Below are positions 1 to 5,608 of a DNA stretch of 7,541 nucleotides, one piece after another. The stretch spans positions 1 through 7,541 of the forward strand of contig JAUILO010000117.1 of the NCBI GenBank assembly GCA_030432775.1. The letters run 5' to 3'. The DNA comes from Alphaproteobacteria bacterium (GTDB taxonomy: Bacteria; Pseudomonadota; Alphaproteobacteria; Micavibrionales; Micavibrionaceae). The position numbers and the translations under genes were made by a program. Under the pieces are notes generated by a model. It saw nothing but the letters and a program-made list of their open reading frames with translations. It was not told where the DNA came from and searched no databases. The number at the start of each line of letters is the position of its first letter. Positions within the stretch are counted from its first letter, which is position 1.

Positions 1-207
1 ATCACCGGCATCACAATCTTCGGCGATTTTGTCATCGGCAATATTAGGACCTTGTGGCACTTGTATCATTTTCATATGTAAAGATGGCGGAATGTTCAGC
101 CATTGATTGGCAACGAAAATCGTTTCGATCTGCGTACGTTCTGCGGCACGGAATAAAATATCTTTGATTGCCTTGGGGCAGGCATCTGCATCAACCCAAA
201 TTTTCAT
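1..207 (-). CDS. UPF0178 (YaiI/YqxD, DUF188) family protein, partial
   Basis: The first 69 codons of a minus-strand gene are present; the rest runs off the left edge. The N-terminus MKIWVDADACP followed by an FRAAERTQ stretch and a VANQ stretch is the hallmark start of the YaiI/YqxD family (UPF0178, DUF188). The later IADDKIAEDCDAGD segment matches the family's second conserved block (typically DVADNEIV...AGD). The family has a PIN/NYN-like fold with conserved acidic residues and is usually described as a predicted nuclease; its substrate and cellular role are not established. Full members are about 150 residues, so roughly half is visible. The ATG at 207-205 has only a weak purine-rich sequence (GAAGATAG) upstream. 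The gene lies 75 bases downstream of another minus-strand gene and could be cotranscribed with it. Family assignment is firm; function is unknown. Confidence 0.9.
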   Translation of the reverse strand, partial: MKIWVDADACPKAIKDILFRAAERTQIETIFVANQWLNIPPSLHMKMIQVPQGPNIADDKIAEDCDAGD

Positions 208-282
208 ATGCTATCTTCATGTTTAGTCATCAAAAACAGACATAGTCATAGCATGTCAGATGCTAGGAATATACAGCACAAA

Positions 283-1176
283 TTAAATACTAACACTTTG
301 CGATGCGGCGGCCGTTCCGGCTTTTTCCGTGATACGCTTTTTAATCTCTTCCTTGATTTGTTCCTCTATTTTTAGGCGCTCTTCAAGGGGCATAGCATCA
401 AGTTCTTCCTGTGTAAGACCTTTTTCAGCCAATAAAGCTTCATAATAACGCTCCTCTGGTGTCTTGCTCATGTAATCAAGAAAATCGGCTTTAGCCTGGG
501 AGATATCACTGTTGGTGCTATTAGTATTTTGAGGTTCATAAGTGTCATCTGTAGCGTTATTCGCATTATATGCTGCGCTAGCATGTTCTGTGCTGACCTT
601 GTTGATGGTATCTGCGGCGTTATCACCGATATCCATGGATGAATATTGCTGCGCCAGAAACATTGTTCTGGCCTCTTCAAGTTTTTCCAGCTGTGTGTAC
701 ATTGGATCATGTCTCATGGCTTCATAATCAATGATACGCTCTGGCTCTGAAACGGCATTAAACTGTGTCTGTGTCAGAGCTGTTGATGATTTTACGATGT
801 CTCCACCAAGTAATTCGGCAATCTTTTCCGCTCTATACTGGGCAAGTTTTGGTCCACTCAGGCCATTTTCACCATCGCTAAATAAATCACCCAGCTTATT
901 ACCAAGGGCATTCGATGTTTTGGTAAAGCCATGATTGTCTATTTCAGCAACAACCTTTCCGTTCACTTCGATTGTTGCATAATTTTGATAAGCGGGGTTA
1001 TCGGATAAATCAGGATGTTCTGTATATCTATGTTCTAAAAAGCTTTTTTGAGCTTCCAGCACGCGATTATATAGATCTTCAGGCGCTTCGGATAACTTGA
1101 ATTTGTTTAGCGCAGTGACGTCTAACGCTTTTACATTGGCATCATTTATCGATAAACGAGTTTGTGTAATGTCCAT
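283..1176 (-). CDS. Conserved hypothetical protein, soluble, charged C-terminal helix
   Basis: I do not recognise a named family. The best start is the ATG at 1176-1174 because a GGAG lies 8 bases before it. The frame stays open to 1245, but that adds an unsupported 23-residue leader. The protein is then 297 residues with no signal peptide, membrane segment or cysteine cluster, so it is probably cytoplasmic. Residues about 65-125 form a compact-looking block (YATIEVNGKVVAEIDNHGF, then GPKLAQYRAEKIAELLGG). Residues about 205-225 are an Asn/Thr/Ser-rich linker. Residues about 236-284 form a strongly helical charged block (KTPEERYYEALLAEKG, then TQEELDAMPLEERLKIEEQI) that could be a coiled coil. 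I recall similar blocks with the pattern LT.EEL..LP.EER..IE..I in other alphaproteobacterial hypothetical proteins, but that is memory and not a search. It reads toward the UPF0178 gene. No function is proposed. Confidence 0.85.
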   Translation of the reverse strand: MDITQTRLSINDANVKALDVTALNKFKLSEAPEDLYNRVLEAQKSFLEHRYTEHPDLSDNPAYQNYATIEVNGKVVAEIDNHGFTKTSNALGNKLGDLFSDGENGLSGPKLAQYRAEKIAELLGGDIVKSSTALTQTQFNAVSEPERIIDYEAMRHDPMYTQLEKLEEARTMFLAQQYSSMDIGDNAADTINKVSTEHASAAYNANNATDDTYEPQNTNSTNSDISQAKADFLDYMSKTPEERYYEALLAEKGLTQEELDAMPLEERLKIEEQIKEEIKKRITEKAGTAAASQSVSI

Positions 1177-1276
1177 TATGGCGGCTCCGTATTTTATCTC
1201 TGGGTTATCTGAAACAATGCAAATTCTATGCCATATCCGGATCAAACAGATTTATGCGTGTAAAATATTCGTCATA

Positions 1277-1306
1277 TAACAAGGATATTTTTAACAAGGA
1301 TACTTT
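1277..1306. repeat. Two-copy 15-bp tandem repeat
   Basis: TAACAAGGATATTTT is followed directly by TAACAAGGATACTTT, matching at 14 of 15 positions. The pair lies about 100 bases upstream of the start of the minus-strand hypothetical gene. It could be a duplicated regulator site in that gene's upstream region or a simple slippage duplication. There is no direct evidence of binding. Confidence 0.75.
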
Positions 1307-1444
1307 ACTGTAGAGTTTTATAATATGCGCAAAATACTGGATAAGCTTTGTTGAAGCGCTGTGCACATTTACAATGAGTCCTTAAAGTCCTATACATACA
1401 GTCATATTTGTTGAATTTTTTACGAGATTTGATTTGAAAACAGT

Positions 1445-1654
1445 ATGGGGGAAAATCAATGCGCCTATGGTGCGGTTACCAGTGACGGATTATCACCAAC
1501 AACGGATGGAAATTCTATTCCTATGGACTGGACCTATATTGCCCCTGGTCATGGGATAGGCGCAAACACATTTTCATACGGCTATGTAAAAGAAGTCAGA
1601 ATTTACCCATCAGCCTATAATAATACGCAGTTACAAGCGATAACCACACCATAG
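1445..1654 (+). pseudogene. LamG-like protein C-terminal fragment (probable remnant)
   Basis: A 69-codon frame runs from ATG 1445 to TAG 1652-1654. An in-frame stop at 1430-1432 blocks any longer product. The peptide ends GHGIGANTFSYGYVKEVRIYPSAYNNTQLQAITTP (broken here as GHGIGANTFS, YGYVKEVRIY, PSAYNNTQLQ, AITTP). A glycine-rich turn, then GYVKEVRIYP, then a TQLQ-type ending is the usual close of LamG/concanavalin-like domains in phage structural and large surface proteins, where it packs as the final beta strand. Such domains need about 150 or more residues, so this is only the tail. There is no convincing ribosome site before the ATG and no signal peptide. I therefore read it as a gene remnant or a silent 3' cassette rather than a working small gene. 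It sits between inverted repeat arms, and its stop codon lies inside the right arm. Resemblance is from memory of the family pattern. Confidence 0.5.
1456..1478 (+). repeat. Left arm of 23-bp inverted repeat
   Basis: The core AATGCGCCTATGGTG (1458-1472) recurs exactly, in reverse complement, at 1647-1661. Extending both ways gives 23 positions with one mismatch (C at 1473 against T in the other arm's complement). The arms enclose 162 bases. Such a match at this distance is very unlikely by chance. Inside the arm is a small dyad, GCGCC-TAT-GGTGC (1461-1473). Confidence 0.85.
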
Positions 1655-1663
1655 GCGCATTGA
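1641..1663 (-). repeat. Right arm of 23-bp inverted repeat
   Basis: This is the reverse complement of 1456-1478 at 22 of 23 positions. It covers the last codons (Ile-Thr-Thr-Pro) and the TAG stop of the LamG-like frame, then GGCGCATTGA. No target-site duplication is evident outside the two arms: the flanks GAAAA and ACTTT do not match. That weakens a simple transposon reading. Confidence 0.85.
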
Positions 1664-1678
1664 ACTTTTTTAGTTCAA
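1660..1678. repeat. Small hairpin after LamG-like fragment
   Basis: TTGAACT (1660-1666) and AGTTCAA (1672-1678) are perfect inverted 7-mers around a T5 loop, five bases after the LamG-like stop codon. No T-run follows on either strand and the stem is AT-rich, so it is at best a weak terminator or an RNA end structure. Confidence 0.4.
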
Positions 1679-1682
1679 ACAC

Positions 1683-1707
1683 ATCTATTCAAGAAACCAG
1701 AATAGAT
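1683..1707. repeat. Hairpin just downstream of tRNA-Ser 3' end
   Basis: ATCTATTC (1683-1690) and GAATAGAT (1700-1707) are perfect inverted 8-mers with a 9-base loop. On the minus strand this lies about 35 bases past the tRNA 3' end, a sensible place for transcription to stop. The stem is AT-rich and is followed only by GTGTTTG, so an intrinsic terminator is not proven. Confidence 0.4.
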
Positions 1708-1741
1708 AATAATTCATGAAGGTCAGCATTGGAGAGGTAAG

Positions 1742-1831
1742 TGGCGGAGAGACAGGGATTCGAACCCTGGATGGGCGTAAACCCATGCCGGTTTTCAAGA
1801 CCGGTGCATTCAACCACTCTGCCATCTCTCC
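1742..1831 (-). tRNA. tRNA-Ser (anticodon UGA)
   Basis: The minus strand folds as a 90-base class II tRNA. The acceptor stem is GGAGAGA (1831-1825) with TCTCTCC (1752-1746), followed by discriminator G at 1745 and an encoded CCA at 1744-1742. The anticodon arm is CCGGT, loop CTTGAAA, ACCGG, giving anticodon TGA at 1797-1795, which reads UCA and related serine codons. The long variable arm (ATGGG...CCCAT) is diagnostic of serine-type tRNAs, and the T arm is CAGGG-TTCGAAT-CCCTG. The gene points left, so a mobile element integrating at its 3' end would sit at lower coordinates, exactly where the inverted-repeat fragment lies. Confidence 0.97.
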
Positions 1832-1879
1832 GTATTATCTTGTTTTAGCCAGAATGCTATTCAAGAAAATTAATGGTCT

Positions 1880-1908
1880 TTGCGTGTGAGCAATTTCAGA
1901 TGTAATGA
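1880..1908 (+). promoter_or_regulatory. Weak candidate promoter upstream of mltB
   Basis: TTGCGT (1880-1885) and TAATGA (1903-1908) are spaced by 17 bases; the -10 match is poor. A better -10-like TATAAA lies at 1913-1918 but lacks a -35. Between 1832 and 2016 nothing else is recognisable, yet mltB must have its promoter here because the upstream tRNA gene points the other way. Confidence 0.25.
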
Positions 1909-2016
1909 TTTATATAAATTGTACCCAAAGGACAAGAGGAAAATTGAATTCAAGCTCTATTCTTTTCATTTTATCTCACTTATATTCAATTAGTTCACAA
2001 ATTCTAACGACTCGGG

Positions 2017-3003
2017 ATGTTCATGAAACTCTTATTGAGACTTACTGCTTTTACTCTGATCGCCGGATATGGTGTGTTACCATCATTTGCCAGAGCGTCG
2101 ACAACAGATTTTAACACCTGGCTTTCGGAGTTTCGCACCAAAGCATTCGAACAGGGCATATCCGAGAGCACAGTCAATAGCGCATTGATTGACCTAACGC
2201 CCATAGCGCGCGTTATAGAGCTTGATCGTAAACAGCCCGAATCAACAATCACCTTTGATACCTATAAAGACCGCATCGTTAACCAGACCCGCATTAAGCG
2301 TGGCCGTCAAATGTATGCTGCGCATAGGGTACAGCTTGACGCAACCGGTAAAAAATTTGGGGTACAGCCGCAATATATTGTTGCGCTTTGGGGTATTGAA
2401 ACCAATTACGGCAGTAATACTGGCGGGTTTGACGTTATACAATCTCTGGCAACATTAGCATGGGATGGACGAAGAAGTTCGTTTTTTTCCAAAGAGTTAA
2501 TAGACGCTCTTAAGATTATAGATCAAGGTCACGTCGCGCGCGGTGATATGAAAGGCTCATGGGCTGGTGCGTTGGGACAAAACCAATTTATGCCTTCCAG
2601 CTTTCATAATTTCGCTATCGATGGCGATGGCGATGGTCGCAAGGATATCTGGGGCTCGCTTGATGATGTATTTGCCTCCAGCGCCAATTACCTTTCACGA
2701 AGTGGCTGGAAGGAAGATGAAAAATGGGGCAGGGAAGTGAAGCTGCCAAGCGGTTTTGATGCAGCCTTTGCGGATTTGAAAGTGCAAAAAACACTTGGTC
2801 AATGGAAGGAGCTTGGCGTTACATTGCCAAATGGGAATGCAATTCCTGTTGTAGATGGCATGAAAGCGTCAATAGTTGCGCCGGATGGTCTGGAAGGACA
2901 AACATATTTGGTTTATAATAATTACAGAACTATTATGAAATGGAACCGTTCGCTCTATTTCGCAACCTCTGTTGGCCTTCTGGCTGACGCTATCGCTCAG
3001 TAG
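2017..3003 (+). CDS. mltB: Lytic murein transglycosylase, MltB family (GH103)
   Basis: This periplasmic enzyme cleaves the MurNAc-GlcNAc bond of peptidoglycan, leaving a 1,6-anhydro-MurNAc end. It has 328 residues. A signal peptide covers residues 1 to about 28 (basic start, hydrophobic core, cut near SFARA-S). There is no lipobox cysteine, so it should be soluble, unlike the E. coli lipoprotein. The catalytic motif is ALWGIETNYG at 123-132, with E128 as the expected acid. SWAGALGQNQFMPSSF at 181-196 is the second family signature. DGDGDGRKDIW at 202-212 resembles the EF-hand-like calcium loop known from Slt35. The protein ends without a peptidoglycan-binding C-terminal domain. The ATG at 2017 has no good ribosome site; the in-frame ATG at 2023 follows GGGA by 5 bases and may be the true start. 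It heads a same-strand run with rlpA and dacC. Confidence 0.93.
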   Translation: MFMKLLLRLTAFTLIAGYGVLPSFARASTTDFNTWLSEFRTKAFEQGISESTVNSALIDLTPIARVIELDRKQPESTITFDTYKDRIVNQTRIKRGRQMYAAHRVQLDATGKKFGVQPQYIVALWGIETNYGSNTGGFDVIQSLATLAWDGRRSSFFSKELIDALKIIDQGHVARGDMKGSWAGALGQNQFMPSSFHNFAIDGDGDGRKDIWGSLDDVFASSANYLSRSGWKEDEKWGREVKLPSGFDAAFADLKVQKTLGQWKELGVTLPNGNAIPVVDGMKASIVAPDGLEGQTYLVYNNYRTIMKWNRSLYFATSVGLLADAIAQ

Positions 3004-3115
3004 ATCCTTTGTACTCTTGTTCTTTCAAGTAGTATCAAGCCACCGTTTAATTCATATACTCTGTCTATTATCTCTATATGCGCCGGAGTTTATAACCAGA
3101 TGAAAGACGATTATA

Positions 3116-4315
3116 ATGTTCATACGCGCTGTTTTTGAAAAATCCGGCAAATTTATTTTATCAGCTGCTGTTTTATTCAGTCTGTCCGCCTGTAGTGAAA
3201 TACAGCTTGCCTCACATGTTTTCAAAACATCGACACCGCCCGCAAAATCACAAGGCACATTCAAGGTCGGTAATCGTTACAAAATTGGCGGTAAATACTA
3301 TTATCCCGAAGAAAACTATAATCTTGTCGAGACCGGAATTGCATCGTGGTACGGGCCGCAATTTCATGGCAAGCAAACCGCCAATGGCGAAATCTTTGAT
3401 ATGAATGAGCTAACCGCCGCGCATCGCACATTACAGATGCCATCACTTGTGCGGGTAACAAACCTTGAAAACGGGCGCTCGCTTATTGTGCGCGTGAACG
3501 ATCGTGGCCCATATTCACGTGGGCGTATTATCGATCTTTCACGTCATGCGGCAGAGCTTTTAGGGTTCAAGAACAAAGGCACTGCCAAAGTTAGACTTGA
3601 GGTACTGAAGCAAGAAAGCATTCAAATTGCCAATGCAGCCAAGCAAGGTATTAATACAAACGGCTATGAAGTGGCCTTAAACCGTAACAAGCCGTTACCG
3701 GGTAGTGCGAGTACTTCGTCAAGCAATTCGTACCCAGCCACACAAACTGCCTCCGTTCAGCAGGCAAGCGCCAGCCCGACATCCATCACGCAAAGCACTT
3801 CCCAGAACAACACACAAATTGCCAGTGCGCAGCAACCAAGCAACATTTATTCTTCGTCAGCGCAATCACCACAGAACTCGGCACAGGCGATTAATCAACA
3901 GCCATATCCATATGCGCATCAAAACGCAACTGTTACGGCTCAGCCTTTAGAACCATTATCACAACAACAAGTACAGCAGGCACAGGACGTATCACAGCAA
4001 GAGCAGGGCGGCACTTTTATTCCCGGACATACAAAGGATGGAAACTTTTATCCTGATGCGATGGTCACCGAGATGCCTGTAACGCCAACAGATATATTCG
4101 TACAGGCCGGTTCCTTTACAAATTACGACAATGCCATACGTTTATCAAAGAAACTATCCACAATCGGGCAGGCGCAAGTTAGCCCAGTGATGGTGAATAA
4201 CACGCAGTTCTACCGTGTGCGTATTGGCCCGCTTAGCACGGTTGATGCGGCTGATGGCATTCTTGATACTTTGGCCAGCCAAGGAAATGCGAGTGCGATA
4301 ATCGTGGTTGAATAA
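3116..4315 (+). CDS. rlpA: Septal ring lytic transglycosylase RlpA family lipoprotein
   Basis: RlpA proteins are outer-membrane lipoproteins that cut glycan strands lacking stem peptides, typically at the septum, and help daughter cells separate. The 399-residue product has a lipoprotein signal with lipobox LSAC, lipidated Cys26 and a following Ser. The double-psi beta-barrel spans about 72-163: GIASWYGPQFHGKQTANGE, AAHRTL with H103, and VNDRGPY with D129, the expected catalytic pair. Residues about 195-300 are a long Gln/Ser/Ala-rich linker of low complexity. The C-terminal SPOR domain (about 326-399, IFVQAGSF...FYRVRIGPLS) binds denuded septal glycan. The start ATG has only a weak GA-rich site (GAAAGACGA) before it. 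The 112-base gap after mltB holds a -10-like TATACT at 3055-3060 without a clear -35, so both independent and shared transcription are possible. Confidence 0.95.
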   Translation: MFIRAVFEKSGKFILSAAVLFSLSACSEIQLASHVFKTSTPPAKSQGTFKVGNRYKIGGKYYYPEENYNLVETGIASWYGPQFHGKQTANGEIFDMNELTAAHRTLQMPSLVRVTNLENGRSLIVRVNDRGPYSRGRIIDLSRHAAELLGFKNKGTAKVRLEVLKQESIQIANAAKQGINTNGYEVALNRNKPLPGSASTSSSNSYPATQTASVQQASASPTSITQSTSQNNTQIASAQQPSNIYSSSAQSPQNSAQAINQQPYPYAHQNATVTAQPLEPLSQQQVQQAQDVSQQEQGGTFIPGHTKDGNFYPDAMVTEMPVTPTDIFVQAGSFTNYDNAIRLSKKLSTIGQAQVSPVMVNNTQFYRVRIGPLSTVDAADGILDTLASQGNASAIIVVE

Positions 4316-4339
4316 GTGCTGCGAATATCAGGTTTTTAC

Positions 4340-4367
4340 TTGAGAAACATATAACTGGCTTTAAACT
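4340..4367 (+). promoter_or_regulatory. Candidate sigma-70 promoter for dacC-tmk-holB
   Basis: TTGAGA (4340-4345, 5 of 6 to consensus) and TAAACT (4362-4367, 4 of 6) are spaced by 16 bases in the rlpA-dacC gap. Transcription would start near 4374, about 30 bases before the preferred dacC ATG. There is no hairpin terminator in the gap, so read-through from rlpA is also possible. Confidence 0.4.
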
Positions 4368-4405
4368 GAACAAACACAACGATACAAACATTGGCGATTA
4401 ATTTT

Positions 4406-5566
4406 ATGAGACATCCGGCTTTCAAAACCCTTCTTTTTGTTCTTACTTTTGCAGCGTTATCCGTGGCAATGGATAGTCAGGTTTTGGCGGCCAGCACAAA
4501 TCATACGATCGCCAAACAAGCCATCATGATTGACTATGACACCGGCATGGTTTTATTCGAGAAAAGCGCGCATGTGAAAATGCCGACTTCGTCTATGAGT
4601 AAGGTCATGACAGCTTACGTTGTTTTCGAAGCCCTTAAAGATGGACGTTTACGCCTTGATACAGAACTTCCGGTTAGTGAAAAAGCATGGCGCAAGGGCG
4701 GGTCTAAAATGTTCGTCGAGGTTGGTGACCGTGTTGCGGTTGAAGACTTGCTGCAAGGTGTTCTGGTGCAGTCAGGTAACGATGCTACGATCGTGCTGGC
4801 GGAAGGCTTGGCAGGTTCAGAGGATAATTTTGCAGCAATGCTGAATGATACAGCGTTAAAGCTTGGCTTGAAAGAAAGTCACTTTATGAACGCAAGTGGC
4901 TGGCCAGATCCGGATCATTACTCCACCGCGCATGATTTGGCATTGCTTGCCATGAAGATCTATCAAAACTTCCCCGAGCATTACTACATATTTGCCGAAA
5001 AGGAATTTACCTATAACAATATTAAACAGCCAAACCGTAATCCTCTTTTATACCGTGACATTGGCGTTGATGGCCTGAAAACCGGTCACACCGAAGCGGG
5101 TGGATATGGGTTGATGGCTACTGGTACACGTAATGGCAGACGTGTATTCCTTGTTGTTAATGGATTGCCCAGTGAAAAAGATCGCGCTCAAGAAGGTGCA
5201 AGGCTTATTGAATGGGGCTTGCGCGGATTTGAAAATAAGGTCTTATTTAAGCAGGGTGAGGCTATTGGCGAAGCCAAAGTTGCTTTTGGTAAAGAAGAAA
5301 CCGTTGCACTGACAGTTGATGAAGATATTTTTATCACGATACCATCTACATTACGCAATGATCTGGATGTTACAATCCAATATCAAGGACCGCTCGTTGC
5401 ACCGGTTAAGGGTGGACAAGAAATTGGCAAGTTGATTGTGAAGATACCGCGCGGAGAGACTCTTGAATATGCAGTTAAAACGCAGGGCAGTGTTAAAAAG
5501 ATCGGCTTCTTTTCAAGCTTGATTATGAAGATCAAATTTAAGCTTGGTATGGCGCAAGATTATTAA
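4406..5566 (+). CDS. dacC: D-alanyl-D-alanine carboxypeptidase (DacC/DacF type, PBP5 family)
   Basis: This low-molecular-mass penicillin-binding protein removes the terminal D-Ala from peptidoglycan stem pentapeptides in the periplasm and so limits cross-linking. Numbered from the ATG at 4406 (386 residues), the signal peptide covers 1 to about 29 (cut near VLAAS). The peptidase S11 motifs are all intact: SMSK with nucleophile S63 and K66, SGN at 123-125, and KTG at 225-227. A PBP5-type C-terminal beta domain follows (about 275-360). The end, FSSLIMKIKFKLG, is a basic amphipathic helix that would anchor the enzyme to the inner membrane. The frame can also open at a TTG at 4391, but ATG is preferred; neither has a good ribosome site. 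It lies 90 bases after rlpA and 42 bases before tmk. Whether to call it dacC or dacF cannot be settled from sequence alone. Confidence 0.94.
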   Translation: MRHPAFKTLLFVLTFAALSVAMDSQVLAASTNHTIAKQAIMIDYDTGMVLFEKSAHVKMPTSSMSKVMTAYVVFEALKDGRLRLDTELPVSEKAWRKGGSKMFVEVGDRVAVEDLLQGVLVQSGNDATIVLAEGLAGSEDNFAAMLNDTALKLGLKESHFMNASGWPDPDHYSTAHDLALLAMKIYQNFPEHYYIFAEKEFTYNNIKQPNRNPLLYRDIGVDGLKTGHTEAGGYGLMATGTRNGRRVFLVVNGLPSEKDRAQEGARLIEWGLRGFENKVLFKQGEAIGEAKVAFGKEETVALTVDEDIFITIPSTLRNDLDVTIQYQGPLVAPVKGGQEIGKLIVKIPRGETLEYAVKTQGSVKKIGFFSSLIMKIKFKLGMAQDY

Positions 5567-5596
5567 CAGCACATTATTAAACAAAATTATACATAC

Positions 5597-5600
5597 AGGG
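5597..5600 (+). promoter_or_regulatory. Ribosome binding site deciding the tmk start
   Basis: AGGG lies 8 bases before the ATG at 5609, favouring it over the TTG immediately upstream at 5606 and the out-of-frame ATG at 5602. Confidence 0.6.
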
Positions 5601-5608
5601 CATGATTG

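Larger units (their letters stand above)
1177..1741. other. Gene-poor divergence region beside tRNA-Ser
   Basis: This 565-base stretch separates the minus-strand hypothetical gene from tRNA-Ser. It contains, left to right: the leader of the minus-strand gene, a 15-bp tandem repeat (1277-1306), about 125 bases of AT-rich DNA with nothing recognisable, a LamG-like C-terminal reading frame (1445-1654) bracketed by inverted repeats, and two small hairpins (1660-1678 and 1683-1707). No integrase or transposase gene is present. I found no convincing sigma-70 promoter for the minus-strand gene; TTGTTA boxes occur but without a properly spaced -10. Confidence 0.7.

Noticed and set aside
249..265. Hairpin TAGCAT-GTCAG-ATGCTA between the hypothetical gene and the UPF0178 gene as a terminator
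   Set aside because: The stem is only 6 bp, is AT-rich, and has no T-run after it on the minus strand.
1465..1520. Minus-strand frame ending VTAP-stop in the left inverted-repeat arm, mirroring ITTP-stop in the right arm
   Set aside because: The minus frame is only about 22 codons between stops. The similarity follows automatically from the inverted repeat.
1456..1663. Integron gene cassette with an attC site
   Set aside because: The arms do not carry the RYYYAAC/GTTRRRY core boxes in the required order, and the spacing exceeds usual attC sizes. No integrase is present.
1834..1864. TTGAAT and GATAAT on the minus strand upstream of tRNA-Ser as its promoter
   Set aside because: The spacer is 19 bases and the -10 box ends only three bases before the tRNA 5' end, so transcription would start inside the tRNA.
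1905..2114. Plus-strand 69-codon frame overlapping the mltB start
   Set aside because: It runs through the AT-rich upstream region and into mltB in another frame, with no ribosome site and no protein-like pattern.
3705..3950. 81-codon plus-strand frame inside the rlpA linker
   Set aside because: It is a shifted reading of the low-complexity Gln/Ser linker, rich in Arg/His/Pro, with no family resemblance.
3700..4010. CRISPR or tandem DNA repeats in the Gln/Ser-rich linker of rlpA
   Set aside because: The protein is low complexity but the DNA shows no regularly spaced repeated unit.
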